From Pseudomonadota bacterium (GTDB taxonomy: Bacteria > Pseudomonadota > Alphaproteobacteria > Acetobacterales > Acetobacteraceae): a DNA stretch of 64,000 nucleotides. Shown piece after piece: positions 23,806-33,037 of this stretch. The DNA lies in NCBI GenBank assembly GCA_018240635.1, contig JAFEFJ010000001.1:1-64000 (forward strand), written 5' to 3'. Each line of letters opens with the position of its first letter. Position 1 is the stretch's first letter. Position numbers and translations under genes: made by a program. Under the pieces are notes generated by a model. That model worked only from the letters and a program-made list of their open reading frames with translations. It was not told where the DNA came from and ran no database searches.

Positions 23806-26418
23806 TCACATGGCGCCGGGTTCGAACACGTACCGCGCCTCCACGACATCGGGTTCTTCGGGAAGCCGGCGGATGGTGAACCCGAGATGCCGGACGAACG
23901 ACAGCATCGGGGCGTTGTCCGCCAAAACCTGGCCCACGACTTCGACGAGGCCGCGCGAGCGGCCCCAGTCCAGGGCGCGGTGCATCAGATGGCTGGCCAG
24001 CCCCCTGCCCTTCATGTCGGGCTGCACGATGACCGCGAATTCCCCCGACCGCCGCGCGAGATCGACGACAAGCCGTGCGACGCCGATCGTCTCCCCTGTA
24101 GACTCGCGCTGCGCGATGAAGGCCATTTCCCGGTCGTAATCGACCTGCGTGAGACGGGCGACCTGCTCCGGCGAGAGGGCGCGGACTGAGGAGAAGAATC
24201 GGAAGCGCACATCCTCCGGCGAAAGCCTGCGGAAGAAAGCACCGTGCTCTTCTGCATCTTCGGGGCGAATAGGGCGGACGGTAATCGTCTCGCCCTTGGA
24301 ATTCCATCGCTCAATGAGTTCCATCGGATAGGGCGAGATCGCAAGCGGCGGCGCCGGCGTTCCGAAAGGATGCAGCGCGATTGCCACGTCGGCGACCAGG
24401 ACGCCGTCGCCATCGGCAAAGATCGGGTTGATTTCCATCGATGCGATTTCGGGGAAATCGACGATCAGCTGGCTGACGCGAACAAGACATTCAGCGACCG
24501 CCTGAAGGTTGGCAGCGGGCTGTTCCGGCCGGCCGGCCAAAGCCATTGCCGCCCTGGAGCGCGCGATGAGGCCCTGCGCCAGCGGGAGATTGAGAGGCGG
24601 CAAATCGGCGGCCATATCGCCGACATCGGCGCCCGCCGATCCGCCGAGTCCGAAGCCGATCACCGGCCCGAACATCGGGTCAATCCAAACCCGGATCCGC
24701 AACTCGCGCGCGCGTCCGACGCGGCGCTGAACGATCAGCGGGGAGAGACGCGAATGGCCGGCGGCTGCGCGGCGCAGGAGCGCATCCGCGACGCGGCGTG
24801 CTTCGTCGGCAGTCGACACGTCGAGCACGATGCCTGCCCGCTGTCCGGGCAAACGGCCCTTCTCTCTCCGCAGCTTCAGAACCACGGGGAAGCCGAGCAT
24901 GACGGCTGCGTCGGCAGCATCGCCGGCGGACATTGCGCCGCGCGCCGGCACGATCGGAACCCCGTATCCACTCAGCACCGACAGCGCGACTTCCTCGCTC
25001 AATTCGGTCTGATCGCAGGCGCGGGCATGATCGATCTGGCGGCGCACGTCCGCGCGATCGGGCGCGACGCTGAGAACGGTGCTGGGCGGCAGCTCCGCCG
25101 CCGCCGCGCGGTTGCGGCGGTTCTGGACGAGATGGCGAAAGCCCCGCGCAGCCTGTTCGGGCGACGCGAAGACCGGCAATCCCGCCTCGGCAAGCCTCTG
25201 GCGCAGCGGACGTGCCGTGCTTTCTCCCAGCACGGCCGCCAAAAGAGGAACCCGAAATCCGCGACCCGCAGCCGCGAGAGCCTCGATCGTGGCCTCATCC
25301 GCGGGCCCGACCGGAGCGTGAACCATCAGCACGCCCCCGACCTCGGGCGCTTCCGCGAGTAGGGCGGCAACCTCCGCGAAAAGGGCGGGACGATCCGGAG
25401 CGACATGGACGAGACCGCCGGCGCGTTCCGGGAAATCAGGCAACTTCGCGCGAAGCCGGGCTTCCGTCTCCGAGGTGAAGGCGACGAGCGAAAGTCCGTC
25501 CGCGATCGCCGCGTCAGCGGCGAACCGGCCCGGGCCCACGGCATTCGTCACGATCGCGATTGCCTCGTGACGCACCGGCTTGGAGCGCGCGAGGGTTTCC
25601 GCCGCGGCCAGCATGTCGTCGATGCGGGAGACGAACAGGATGCCCGCACGCCGCAACGCGGCCTCGAACGCGAGATCGGCGGCGCCGGTGGGGTCCAGCA
25701 GCAGGCCGCCCGCACGGATCGCGACGACCGGACGCAGGCGCGCCGCGGCGCGCGCAGCGGAGAGGAATGCGCGCCGGTCCCTGATCTGCCTGATGTCGAG
25801 GAGGATGGTGCCCGTTCCGGGATCTCGGGACAGCCAGTCCAGCACCATGCCGAAGCCGATATCGAGGTTGCCGCCGATCCCGACGATGTGGCTGAAGCCG
25901 ACGCCGTTGGGCTCCGACCAGTCCAGCACGGTGCGGCACAGCGAGGCTGACTGGGAGACGAGCGCGAGACGGCCTGCGACCACCGGCCGGTGGGATTGGG
26001 TGGCGTTCAGTCCTATACGGGGTATGGCGATGCCGAAGGAGCCCGGTCCAAGAACCCGCAGCCCTTGCGGAAGATCCTCGCGCCCGAGATCGGGGGCGAT
26101 TCCGGTCAATACCGCCGCAAAGCAGCCCCGCGAGACGAGATCGGAAAGTGTGGCGGACAGGGAGGCGACGGAACCGGCGACGACCGCGAGGTCGGGCGCG
26201 ATCGGCAGGGATCGCGAATCAGGATAGGCTAGAATTCCGCGAACGGCCTTGCTGCCGGCCTCGACGGGAAGGATTGCCCCCTTGAAATCGGCGGCCATGA
26301 GATTGGCCATCACGCGGAGACCCGCCTCGGTTCCGGCGCCGATCACGGCGACCGAATCGGGCAAGAACAGCCGGTCGGGGGAGAAGCGCCCCGATGGCTT
26401 AGGCCGGTCGAGCGTCAT
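23806..26418 (-). CDS. Pat-type protein lysine acetyltransferase (NDP-forming CoA ligase-like plus GNAT)
   Basis: An 870-residue two-part protein. Residues 1-690 resemble NDP-forming acyl-CoA synthetases (DSVAVIGAGTEAGLRVM, then SQSASLCRTVLDWSEPNGVGFSHIVGIGGNLDIG, and an ATP-grasp domain with LSGYGVPIVPARGAMSAG and PVVLKLRREKG). The last 165 residues are a GNAT domain (VRPIRPEDAEEHGAFFRRLSPEDVRF, then VQPDMKGRGLASHLM). The catalytic HTGS of true synthetases is replaced by a PTGA-type stretch (LLLDPTGAADL), as in the Pat enzymes, whose ligase part regulates rather than catalyses. It would acetylate metabolic enzymes such as acetyl-CoA synthetase. Confidence 0.8.
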   Translation of the reverse strand: MTLDRPKPSGRFSPDRLFLPDSVAVIGAGTEAGLRVMANLMAADFKGAILPVEAGSKAVRGILAYPDSRSLPIAPDLAVVAGSVASLSATLSDLVSRGCFAAVLTGIAPDLGREDLPQGLRVLGPGSFGIAIPRIGLNATQSHRPVVAGRLALVSQSASLCRTVLDWSEPNGVGFSHIVGIGGNLDIGFGMVLDWLSRDPGTGTILLDIRQIRDRRAFLSAARAAARLRPVVAIRAGGLLLDPTGAADLAFEAALRRAGILFVSRIDDMLAAAETLARSKPVRHEAIAIVTNAVGPGRFAADAAIADGLSLVAFTSETEARLRAKLPDFPERAGGLVHVAPDRPALFAEVAALLAEAPEVGGVLMVHAPVGPADEATIEALAAAGRGFRVPLLAAVLGESTARPLRQRLAEAGLPVFASPEQAARGFRHLVQNRRNRAAAAELPPSTVLSVAPDRADVRRQIDHARACDQTELSEEVALSVLSGYGVPIVPARGAMSAGDAADAAVMLGFPVVLKLRREKGRLPGQRAGIVLDVSTADEARRVADALLRRAAAGHSRLSPLIVQRRVGRARELRIRVWIDPMFGPVIGFGLGGSAGADVGDMAADLPPLNLPLAQGLIARSRAAMALAGRPEQPAANLQAVAECLVRVSQLIVDFPEIASMEINPIFADGDGVLVADVAIALHPFGTPAPPLAISPYPMELIERWNSKGETITVRPIRPEDAEEHGAFFRRLSPEDVRFRFFSSVRALSPEQVARLTQVDYDREMAFIAQRESTGETIGVARLVVDLARRSGEFAVIVQPDMKGRGLASHLMHRALDWGRSRGLVEVVGQVLADNAPMLSFVRHLGFTIRRLPEEPDVVEARYVFEPGAM

Positions 26419-26490
26419 CCGCCCATGCTACCACAGGCATCCCAAGCGCACGCGACGGCAGGCCCGCGCCATGCAGGCAAGGGAAAGGCG

Positions 26491-27423
26491 CTACAGCGTG
26501 ACCTTCAATTTGGCTCCGATCTCTCCGATGATGCCACGCCGGAAGGCCAGCACGCAGACCATGAAGATGACGCCCTGGGTGACGGTGACCCATGCGCCGA
26601 ACTGCGCCAGGTAGTTCTCCATCGCAGTCACCACGAGCGCCCCCATGACCGGTCCGAAGATCGTCCCGAGGCCGCCGAGCAGCGTCATCAGCACGACTTC
26701 GCCGGACATCGAGTAGTGCACATCGGTCAGCGTCGCGATGCCGAAGACGAGCGCCTTCGTGCCGCCCGCAATACCCGCCAGCATGCTGGAAAGCACAAAG
26801 GCGATCAGCTTGTAGTCGTTCGTGCGGTAGCCGAGCGACGTGGCGCGCGGTTCGTTCTCGCGGATCGCCTTGAGGACCTGGCCGAAAGGGGAATGCACGA
26901 TGCGGTGGATCAGCAGGAAACCTGCCAGAAACACGAAGGCGACCAGCCAATAGATGGTCATGTCGGATTCGAGCGGCACGATCCCGAACAGCTTGCCACG
27001 GGGCACCTGCTGAATGCCGTCCTCCCCGCCGGTGAACGGCGCCTGGAGGCAGAAGAAGTAGACCATCTGGGCCAGGGCCAGCGTGATCATCGCGAAGTAC
27101 AGACCCTGGCGACGAATCGCGAGCCAGCCGAGCACCAGGCCGAGCGCCGCGCCGGTCGCGCCGCCGAGAAGGATCGCGACCTCGGCCGTGATCCCCCAAT
27201 GCTTGATGGTCCAGGCGGAGACGTAGCTGCCCATCCCGAAGAACGCCGCGTGGCCGAACGAGAGCAGCCCGACATAGCCGATCAGAAGATTGAAGGCGCA
27301 GGCGAATAGCGCGAAGCAGAGAACCTTCATCAGGAAGACCGGGTAGAGCACCGATGGCGCCAGGACGATGAGCGCCACCATCAGGGCGACGCCGATCATC
27401 TGGACGCGCGAAAAGCCGGTCAT
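26491..27423 (-). CDS. livM: Branched-chain amino acid ABC transporter permease LivM
   Basis: A 310-residue inner membrane permease with about nine hydrophobic segments. The FNLLIGYVGLLSFGHAAFFGMGSYV stretch near residue 43 and RATSLGYRTNDYKLIAFVLSSMLAGIAG near 205 are the conserved LivM signatures; the EAA-like cytoplasmic loop with GxxxxxxR is AIRENEPRATSLG. It starts one base after the livH stop and forms the last gene of livG-livF-livH-livM. The solute is not determined by sequence; branched-chain amino acids, amides or urea are possible. Confidence 0.9.
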   Translation of the reverse strand: MTGFSRVQMIGVALMVALIVLAPSVLYPVFLMKVLCFALFACAFNLLIGYVGLLSFGHAAFFGMGSYVSAWTIKHWGITAEVAILLGGATGAALGLVLGWLAIRRQGLYFAMITLALAQMVYFFCLQAPFTGGEDGIQQVPRGKLFGIVPLESDMTIYWLVAFVFLAGFLLIHRIVHSPFGQVLKAIRENEPRATSLGYRTNDYKLIAFVLSSMLAGIAGGTKALVFGIATLTDVHYSMSGEVVLMTLLGGLGTIFGPVMGALVVTAMENYLAQFGAWVTVTQGVIFMVCVLAFRRGIIGEIGAKLKVTL

Positions 27424-27424
27424 C

Positions 27425-28312
27425 TCAGACTGCCTTTCCGAACAAGCCGCGAGGCATTGCGAGCAGCACGATGACCATGACCAGGAAGATCACGGTGGCC
27501 GAAGCCTGTGGATAGAAGACCTTCGTGAGGCCTTCGATGACACCCAACCCGAACCCGGTCACGATGGAGCCCATGATGGAGCCCATCCCGCCGATCACGA
27601 CGACGGCGAACACCGTATTGATGAAACTGGAACCCATGTTCGGATTCACCGAGTAGATCGGTGCAGCCAGAACGCCGGCGAACGCCGCGAGCGCAATGCC
27701 GCCGGCATAGGTGAGCGTGATCAGCCGTGGGACATCCACGCCGAATGCCTGGACCAGCGGCGCGTTTTCTGTCGCGGCGCGAAGGCGGGCGCCAAGAAAT
27801 GTCTTCTCGATGATCGCCCAGGTCGCAAGGCATACGACGATGGCGACCAGAACGACCCAACCACGGTAGTTCGGGAGGAACATGAAACCGAGATTGGTCG
27901 CGCCCTGGAGAGCATCAGGGATCCGATAGGGCATGCCGGAACTGCCATAGGCATTGCGGAATAGCCCTTCGATCACCAGCGCCAGACCGAAGGTCAGCAA
28001 CAAGCCGTAGACGTGATCGAGCTTGTAAAGCCGGCTGATGATGGTCTTTTCGAGGACCAGACCGAAGACGCCGACAATAAGGGGCGAGAGGATCAGCGAG
28101 GGGAAGTAGCCGATCCCGAGATAGTTCAGCAGCATCCAGGAAACGAAGGCGCCCATCATGAACAACGCGCCATGCGCGAAGTTGATGATGTTCAACATGC
28201 CGAAAATGACCGCGAGACCGAGCGACAGCATGGCGTAGAAGGCGCCATTAATGACGCCTAGCAGCAGCTGGCCAAACAGCAGTGGTCCAGGGATGCCGAG
28301 TATCGTGAACAT
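27425..28312 (-). CDS. livH: Branched-chain amino acid ABC transporter permease LivH
   Basis: A 295-residue inner membrane permease. NGAFYAMLSLGLAVIFGMLNIINFAHGALFMMGAF near residues 20-55 is the standard LivH N-terminal signature, and RAATENAPLVQAFGVDVPRLI near 180 is the conserved cytoplasmic loop. There are about eight membrane segments. It lies 39 bases after livF and one base before livM. No gene of a periplasmic binding protein is in the vicinity. Confidence 0.9.
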   Translation of the reverse strand: MFTILGIPGPLLFGQLLLGVINGAFYAMLSLGLAVIFGMLNIINFAHGALFMMGAFVSWMLLNYLGIGYFPSLILSPLIVGVFGLVLEKTIISRLYKLDHVYGLLLTFGLALVIEGLFRNAYGSSGMPYRIPDALQGATNLGFMFLPNYRGWVVLVAIVVCLATWAIIEKTFLGARLRAATENAPLVQAFGVDVPRLITLTYAGGIALAAFAGVLAAPIYSVNPNMGSSFINTVFAVVVIGGMGSIMGSIVTGFGLGVIEGLTKVFYPQASATVIFLVMVIVLLAMPRGLFGKAV

Positions 28313-28351
28313 CGCGCCTCGGTTGGATCGATACGTTTGAAGGGAAGTCGG

Positions 28352-29047
28352 CTAGACACCCAGGTAGTCGTGCAGCTTGTCCATATTGGCTTCCAGCTGC
28401 GCGTTCGGGATCATGTCGATGATACGGCCATGCTCCATGACGTAGTGGCGGTCGGCCACCGTGGCGGCGAACCGGAAGTTCTGCTCCACCAGGAGAACCG
28501 TGAAGCCGCGTGCCTTGATCTCCCGGATGGTGCGGCCGATCTGCTGGACGATGACAGGAGCGAGCCCCTCGGTCGGCTCATCGAGCAGGAGCATCTTCGC
28601 GCCGGTGCGCAAGATCCTGCCGATCGCCAGCATCTGCTGTTCGCCGCCCGACAACTTGGTGCCCTGGGAGGTTCCGGCGCGCTCCCGCAAATTCGGGAAG
28701 AGGGTATAGATTTCATCGACGCTGAGGCCACCTGGCGCCACGATTGGCGGCAGCATGAGATTTTCGGAAACCGAGAGCGACCCGAAGATGCCCCGCTCCT
28801 CGGGGCAGAAGGCGATGCCGGCCTTGGCGATGAAGTTCGGGGCGAGCCCGACCGTCTCGGTGCCGTTGTAGCGGACGCTGCCCTCGCGCCGCGGCACGAG
28901 GCCCATGATCGACTTCATGGTCGTCGTCTTGCCGGCGCCGTTGCGTCCGAGCAACGTGACCACTTCGCCGTCACGCACCTCGAAATCGACGCCGTGCAGG
29001 ATATGGCTCTCGCCATACCAGGCATTGAGCCCTTTCACTTCAAGCAT
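28352..29047 (-). CDS. livF: Branched-chain amino acid ABC transporter ATP-binding protein LivF
   Basis: A 231-residue ABC ATPase. Walker A GRNGAGKTT is at residues 34-42, the signature LSGGEQQMLAIGR is near residue 134, and Walker B MLLLDEPTEGLAP follows. LivF-type proteins carry FCPEERGIFGSLSVSENL between them, as here. The start overlaps the livG stop by 8 bases. It powers the LivHM permease together with LivG. Confidence 0.92.
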   Translation of the reverse strand: MLEVKGLNAWYGESHILHGVDFEVRDGEVVTLLGRNGAGKTTTMKSIMGLVPRREGSVRYNGTETVGLAPNFIAKAGIAFCPEERGIFGSLSVSENLMLPPIVAPGGLSVDEIYTLFPNLRERAGTSQGTKLSGGEQQMLAIGRILRTGAKMLLLDEPTEGLAPVIVQQIGRTIREIKARGFTVLLVEQNFRFAATVADRHYVMEHGRIIDMIPNAQLEANMDKLHDYLGV

Positions 29048-29792
29048 CGGCGGACCCCAGGTAGGCGGAAATCACCTCGGGATTCTTCGACACCGTGGCG
29101 TAGTCTCCCTCGGCCAGGATGCGCCCGCGGGTCAGGACCGTGATGGTGTCGCAGAGACCTTCCACCACCGACAGATTGTGCTCGACCATCAGGATGGTCC
29201 GGCCCTCCCGGATGCGCCGGATCAAGTTGACCACGCGATCGACGTCCTCGTGCGCCATGCCGGCGGTCGGCTCGTCGAGCAGCATCATCTCCGGCTCGAG
29301 CGCCAGCGTGGTAGCGATCTCGAGCGCGCGCTTCCGTCCATAGGACAAAAGTCCCGCTTGGGTGTCCACATAGTCCGACAACCCCACGTCGTCGAGCAGT
29401 GAGCGGGCCCGTTCGTCGTAGACCGACAGGACCGTTTCGGACCGCCAGAAGTCGAACGAGGCCCCCCGGCTGCGCTGCAAGGCAAGCCGGACGTTCTCGA
29501 TGGCGCTCAGATGGGGAAAAACCGCGGAAATCTGGAAACTGCGGACGAGGCCGAGTCGCGCGACCTCGGCCGGGCTCAGGCGGGTGATGTCGCGGCCCTT
29601 GAACTCGATCCGGCCGCGCGTGGGCGGCAGGAACTTGGTCAAGAGGTTGAAGCAGGTGGTCTTGCCGGCGCCGTTCGGCCCGATAAGGGCGTGGATCGTC
29701 CCGCGCTCCACGCGCAGCGCCACGTCGTTCACCGCGACGAAGCCGCCGAACTCCCGGGTCAAGCCGCTCGTCGCCAGGATGATGTCGCTCAC
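29040..29792 (-). CDS. livG: Branched-chain amino acid ABC transporter ATP-binding protein LivG
   Basis: A 250-residue ABC ATPase. Walker A GPNGAGKTT lies at residues 38-46, the Walker B segment MLLDEPTAGMAHEDVDR near 180, and VEHNLSVVEGLCDTITVL near 215, a LivG hallmark. The signature motif is the degenerate LLSYGRKRALEIA. I choose the GTG at 29792, which has a good ribosome site (AGGGAGA) upstream; a longer frame to 29873 would add 27 residues without family similarity. It is the first gene of the operon. Confidence 0.88.
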   Translation of the reverse strand: MSDIILATSGLTREFGGFVAVNDVALRVERGTIHALIGPNGAGKTTCFNLLTKFLPPTRGRIEFKGRDITRLSPAEVARLGLVRSFQISAVFPHLSAIENVRLALQRSRGASFDFWRSETVLSVYDERARSLLDDVGLSDYVDTQAGLLSYGRKRALEIATTLALEPEMMLLDEPTAGMAHEDVDRVVNLIRRIREGRTILMVEHNLSVVEGLCDTITVLTRGRILAEGDYATVSKNPEVISAYLGSADA

Positions 29793-30102
29793 CCCCGGAC
29801 GTCTCCCTGTTGAAATTGGTTGTGACGCTCGCCAGTCGAGCGGTTGATTTGCATATCGACGCTCTGCACGCAAGATTGTGTCGCCGGGCAGGACCGGGGC
29901 CTCAGTATTTTGGTGGTCCGGCCCGGCGCCCGCTTGCCCATGGCGCTACTTCGCCCAGCAGGTCCAGCACCGTTGTGCCATTCCCCTTGCACGCCAACGG
30001 CCTGTGGCGCGACAAACCCAGCGAGCCACCGTGACTTGCCGTGAGAACGCGACATACCGGCGTAACACGTAGCTGGCACTGGAGCCGCCTTTGCCGAAGC
30101 GG
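29793..30102. other. Divergent non-coding region between livG and the efflux operon
   Basis: Both neighbours are transcribed away from this 310-base stretch. I found no gene. It contains an imperfect inverted repeat (29882-29895 and 29915-29928, 14-base arms with one mismatch, 19-base loop). Possible sigma-70 half-sites can be drawn but none is convincing. It most probably carries the promoters and operators of both operons. Confidence 0.6.
29882..29928. repeat. Imperfect inverted repeat in the divergent region
   Basis: The arms CGCCGGGCAGGACC-like (29882-29895) and GGTCCGGCCCGGCG-like (29915-29928) pair with a single mismatch around a 19-base loop. No run of T follows on either strand. It could be an operator or an mRNA leader hairpin of the efflux operon. 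Confidence 0.5.
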
Positions 30103-31686
30103 ATGACGACCCGCGCAATGCCGCCGCCGTGTGTGCGCCTTCTCCCATCGTATCCGGCCACGACGAGACGAACGACCCATGCCACGCCGCGCGGCCTGCT
30201 CGCCGTGGCGCTGGCGACGTCGCTGCTGTGCGGATGCAATCTGGGTCCGGCCTATCATCATCCTGAAGTCGACATGCCGGCGGCGTTCAAGGCGCCGCCG
30301 ATGTCGGACAGCGCGGCATGGCCGTCGGCGGATTGGTGGCGTGGGTTCGGGTCGCGCGAACTCGATAGCCTGATCGAACAGGCGCGCGCCAACAACTTCG
30401 ATATCGCCGCGGCGATCGCCAGAGTCCGTCAGGCCGACGCTCAGGTGCGCATCGCGGGTGCCGCCCTCCTGCCGACAGTGAGCGGTACGGGGACGGCGCA
30501 ATGGCAGCAGATCTCGACGAGCGTATCGCGCAGCAGCAGCACCGGGTCCTTCGTGAGCAACAGGACGTCGGACGTCCGGACCTATACGCTCGGGGCAGAT
30601 GCCGCTTACGAGGTGGATTTCTGGCAGAAAAATCTTGCTGTCCGCCAAGCGGCCGCCGCGAGCGCGGTGTTCAGCCGCTTCGATGAACAAACCGTAACTC
30701 TGACAATTGTAACGACCGTGGCAAGCACGTGGTTCACGGCGCTTGCGTACAGCGACCGCCTTACGGTGGCCCAGAACAACCTGGCCGCGGCGGAGCAGAC
30801 CCTGCAGGTGATCCGCGCGCGTCTCGCGGCCGGCACGGCAAGCGCGCTGGACGTCGCGCAGCAGGAGGCTTTGGTGGCCGGCCAGCGGGCCAACATTCCG
30901 AACCTGCGCAACCAGATGGAGCAGCAACTCATCGGGCTTGGAATCCTGATCGGGCGACCGCCGGAGAGCGTCACCATCGAGCCGGGGACGTTGAACCGGC
31001 TGGACGCGCCCCCTGTCCGGGCAGGGATACCCTCGGAACTGCTGGCCCGGCGCCCCGACGTTGCCGCCGCCGAGGCGCAGCTGGTTGCCGCGAACGCCAA
31101 TATCAAAGCAGCGCGGGCGGCCTTCTTTCCTTCGGTTCAACTCACCGGCAGCGGGGGGCTCCAGAACGCGGCGCTGAACACGCTGTTCAACCCTGGCGCA
31201 GGCGTTGCGAGCCTGGCGGCTGGATTGACGGCGCCGATCTTCGATGGCGGCACGCTGCAGGGGAACCTGGAGCAAGCCAAGGCGCGCTATGACGAGCTGT
31301 TGGCGGACTACCGGAAGTCGGTCGTCCAGGCGTTCACCGATGTGGAGGACGCGCTGACCGCCTACGCCTATCTGACCCACCAGGAGGAGTTGCAGCGAGA
31401 GGCGGTCCGGACGGCCCAGACCGCGGCGGACATCGCGCGCGCGCAGCTTGGCGCCGGCACGGTCGACATCACCACGGTCCTGCAGGCGCAGACAACACTG
31501 TTTTCCGATCAGGACGTGCTGGTGCAGGTCCGGCTTGCAAGGTTCCTTGCCTTGCTCAACCTGTACAAGGCGCTGGGCGGCGGCTGGACGCAGCCGGACG
31601 GCACGATCCTGGATCAGTTCCCGGGCCTGACCCCCGACATGGTCCGTGGCGGCGTCGCGCTTCCGGTGGGAAGCAACATCGAATGA
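30103..31686 (+). CDS. RND efflux outer membrane factor, OprM/NodT type lipoprotein
   Basis: A 527-residue outer membrane channel. The lipobox SLLCGC lies at about residues 39-44 behind a hydrophobic stretch, so the mature protein starts at Cys; the N-terminal region before it is unusually long, and the ATG at 30103 is not certain (TTG at 30091, ATG at 30118 are alternatives). NodT/OprM features are the early GPAYHHPEVDMPAAF, WWRGFGSRELDSLI, the repeated helices with RADVAAAEAQLVAANANIKAARAAFFPSVQLTGSG (each OprM repeat), and GGGW at the C-terminus. It starts an operon with an adaptor and two RND pumps. Confidence 0.88.
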   Translation: MTTRAMPPPCVRLLPSYPATTRRTTHATPRGLLAVALATSLLCGCNLGPAYHHPEVDMPAAFKAPPMSDSAAWPSADWWRGFGSRELDSLIEQARANNFDIAAAIARVRQADAQVRIAGAALLPTVSGTGTAQWQQISTSVSRSSSTGSFVSNRTSDVRTYTLGADAAYEVDFWQKNLAVRQAAAASAVFSRFDEQTVTLTIVTTVASTWFTALAYSDRLTVAQNNLAAAEQTLQVIRARLAAGTASALDVAQQEALVAGQRANIPNLRNQMEQQLIGLGILIGRPPESVTIEPGTLNRLDAPPVRAGIPSELLARRPDVAAAEAQLVAANANIKAARAAFFPSVQLTGSGGLQNAALNTLFNPGAGVASLAAGLTAPIFDGGTLQGNLEQAKARYDELLADYRKSVVQAFTDVEDALTAYAYLTHQEELQREAVRTAQTAADIARAQLGAGTVDITTVLQAQTTLFSDQDVLVQVRLARFLALLNLYKALGGGWTQPDGTILDQFPGLTPDMVRGGVALPVGSNIE

Positions 31687-31753
31687 CGGGCTTCATGGCC
31701 ATCCCCGCATGCCCATATGCCGGTCGGACACGGTTCTGGACGAGGGTTGAGGC

Positions 31754-33037
31754 ATGGACGGCCTGACACGCGCATCGCCGCCCACGGAGCGGGCGCCCGT
31801 CCGGCCGAAGAACCGGGCGCGGACTATCGTGTCGGTGCTGCTGTGCGCGGCGGCGATCGCGGGCATCGTCTACATCGTCTGGTTCTGGCCGAAACGGGAG
31901 GATGCGGGGCGGACCGCCGCACGCACGCCGCCGGTGCCGGTGGTCGTTGCACCTGCCACGCAAAAGGACGTTCCGATCTATCTGGACGCCCTCGGCACCG
32001 TTCAGGCGTACAACACCGTGACGGTGAAGCCGATGGTCGATGGGCCGCTGACGTCGGTGAACTTCAAGGAGGGGCAGGCGGTCAAGGCCGGCGACGTTCT
32101 CGCGACCATCGACTCCCGGACCTACAAGGCAGCGTACGATCAGGCGGTCGCAAAGAAGCAGCAGGACGAGGCGCAACTCGCGAATGCTCGGCTCGATCTG
32201 ATCCGCTATCAGAAACTGGCGGCGAATGCGTACACGTCGGCGCAGCTTGCCGACACCGCGAAGGCGACCGTGGCGCAGGACGAAGCCCTGGTGGCGCAGG
32301 ACCAGGCGCAGATCGACAACGCACGGACGCAGCTGAGCTATACGACGATCACCTCGCCAATCGACGGCCTGACCGGCATCCGTCAGGTCGATGTCGGAAA
32401 CATCGTCCATGCGTCGGACGCGACCGGACTGGTCGTCTTGACGCAGATGCATCCGATTTCCGTCGTCTTCACGCTGCCGCAGCAGACCCTTCCCGCCGTC
32501 GCCAAGGCGATGCGCGACGGTGCGCCTGAGGTGCTGGCCTACCCGCAAGGCGCCGCTTCTTCGCCGCGCGGCCTGCTCGACAAGGGCACGCTGTCGGTGC
32601 TGGACAACCAGGTCGATCAATCCACCGGCACGATCAAGCTGAAGGCGACATTCCCAAACCCGGACAACACGCTGTGGCCTGGCGGCTTCGTCGGGGTGCG
32701 CCTGCGCGTCGATGTGGCGAAGGATGCAGTCGTGGTGCCGTCTGCCGCAATCCAGCGGGGACCGCGCGGCAGCTATGTCTATGTCGTTCGCCCGGACGAT
32801 ACCGTCGCGCGGCGGCAGGTTTCCGTCGGGCATGAGGACGAGAACGGCTCGATCATCACCGAGGGACTCAAGGCGGGCGATAGCGTCGTGATCGACGGCG
32901 CATCGCGGCTGACCGATGGAGCGCAAGTCACGGTGGTTCCGCCCGTCGCGGCCGCATCCGCCGGTGCGGCCGGCACAATGCGGACGAGTGCACCAGGCGC
33001 CGCCGATCAGCAGCGTCATCGCCGGCCGAACGGGTGA
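31754..33037 (+). CDS. RND efflux periplasmic adaptor, MdtA type
   Basis: A 427-residue membrane-fusion protein. Residues 24-44 are a membrane anchor (ARTIVSVLLCAAAIAGIVYIVWF). Then come the barrel-sandwich segment VTVKPMVDGPLTSVNFKEGQAVKAGDVLATID (typical lipoyl half), a helical hairpin with KKQQDEAQLANARLDLIRYQKL, the second lipoyl half YTTITSPIDGLTGIRQVDVGNIV, and the beta-barrel with LPQQTLPAVAK. The order of domains and the DGPLTSVNFKEGQ phrase match MdtA. Its stop overlaps the GTG of the MdtB-like gene (GTGA). Confidence 0.9.
   Translation: MDGLTRASPPTERAPVRPKNRARTIVSVLLCAAAIAGIVYIVWFWPKREDAGRTAARTPPVPVVVAPATQKDVPIYLDALGTVQAYNTVTVKPMVDGPLTSVNFKEGQAVKAGDVLATIDSRTYKAAYDQAVAKKQQDEAQLANARLDLIRYQKLAANAYTSAQLADTAKATVAQDEALVAQDQAQIDNARTQLSYTTITSPIDGLTGIRQVDVGNIVHASDATGLVVLTQMHPISVVFTLPQQTLPAVAKAMRDGAPEVLAYPQGAASSPRGLLDKGTLSVLDNQVDQSTGTIKLKATFPNPDNTLWPGGFVGVRLRVDVAKDAVVVPSAAIQRGPRGSYVYVVRPDDTVARRQVSVGHEDENGSIITEGLKAGDSVVIDGASRLTDGAQVTVVPPVAAASAGAAGTMRTSAPGAADQQRHRRPNG

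Noticed and set aside
29849-29877. A TTGCAT-17-AAGATT pair on the plus strand that might be a promoter of the efflux operon
   Set aside because: The -10 box is poor and the leader would be more than 220 bases; not good enough to list.
29902-31380. A 492-codon minus-strand frame over the efflux channel gene
   Set aside because: Composition of a shadow frame; the OprM-type protein on the plus strand has lipobox and repeats.
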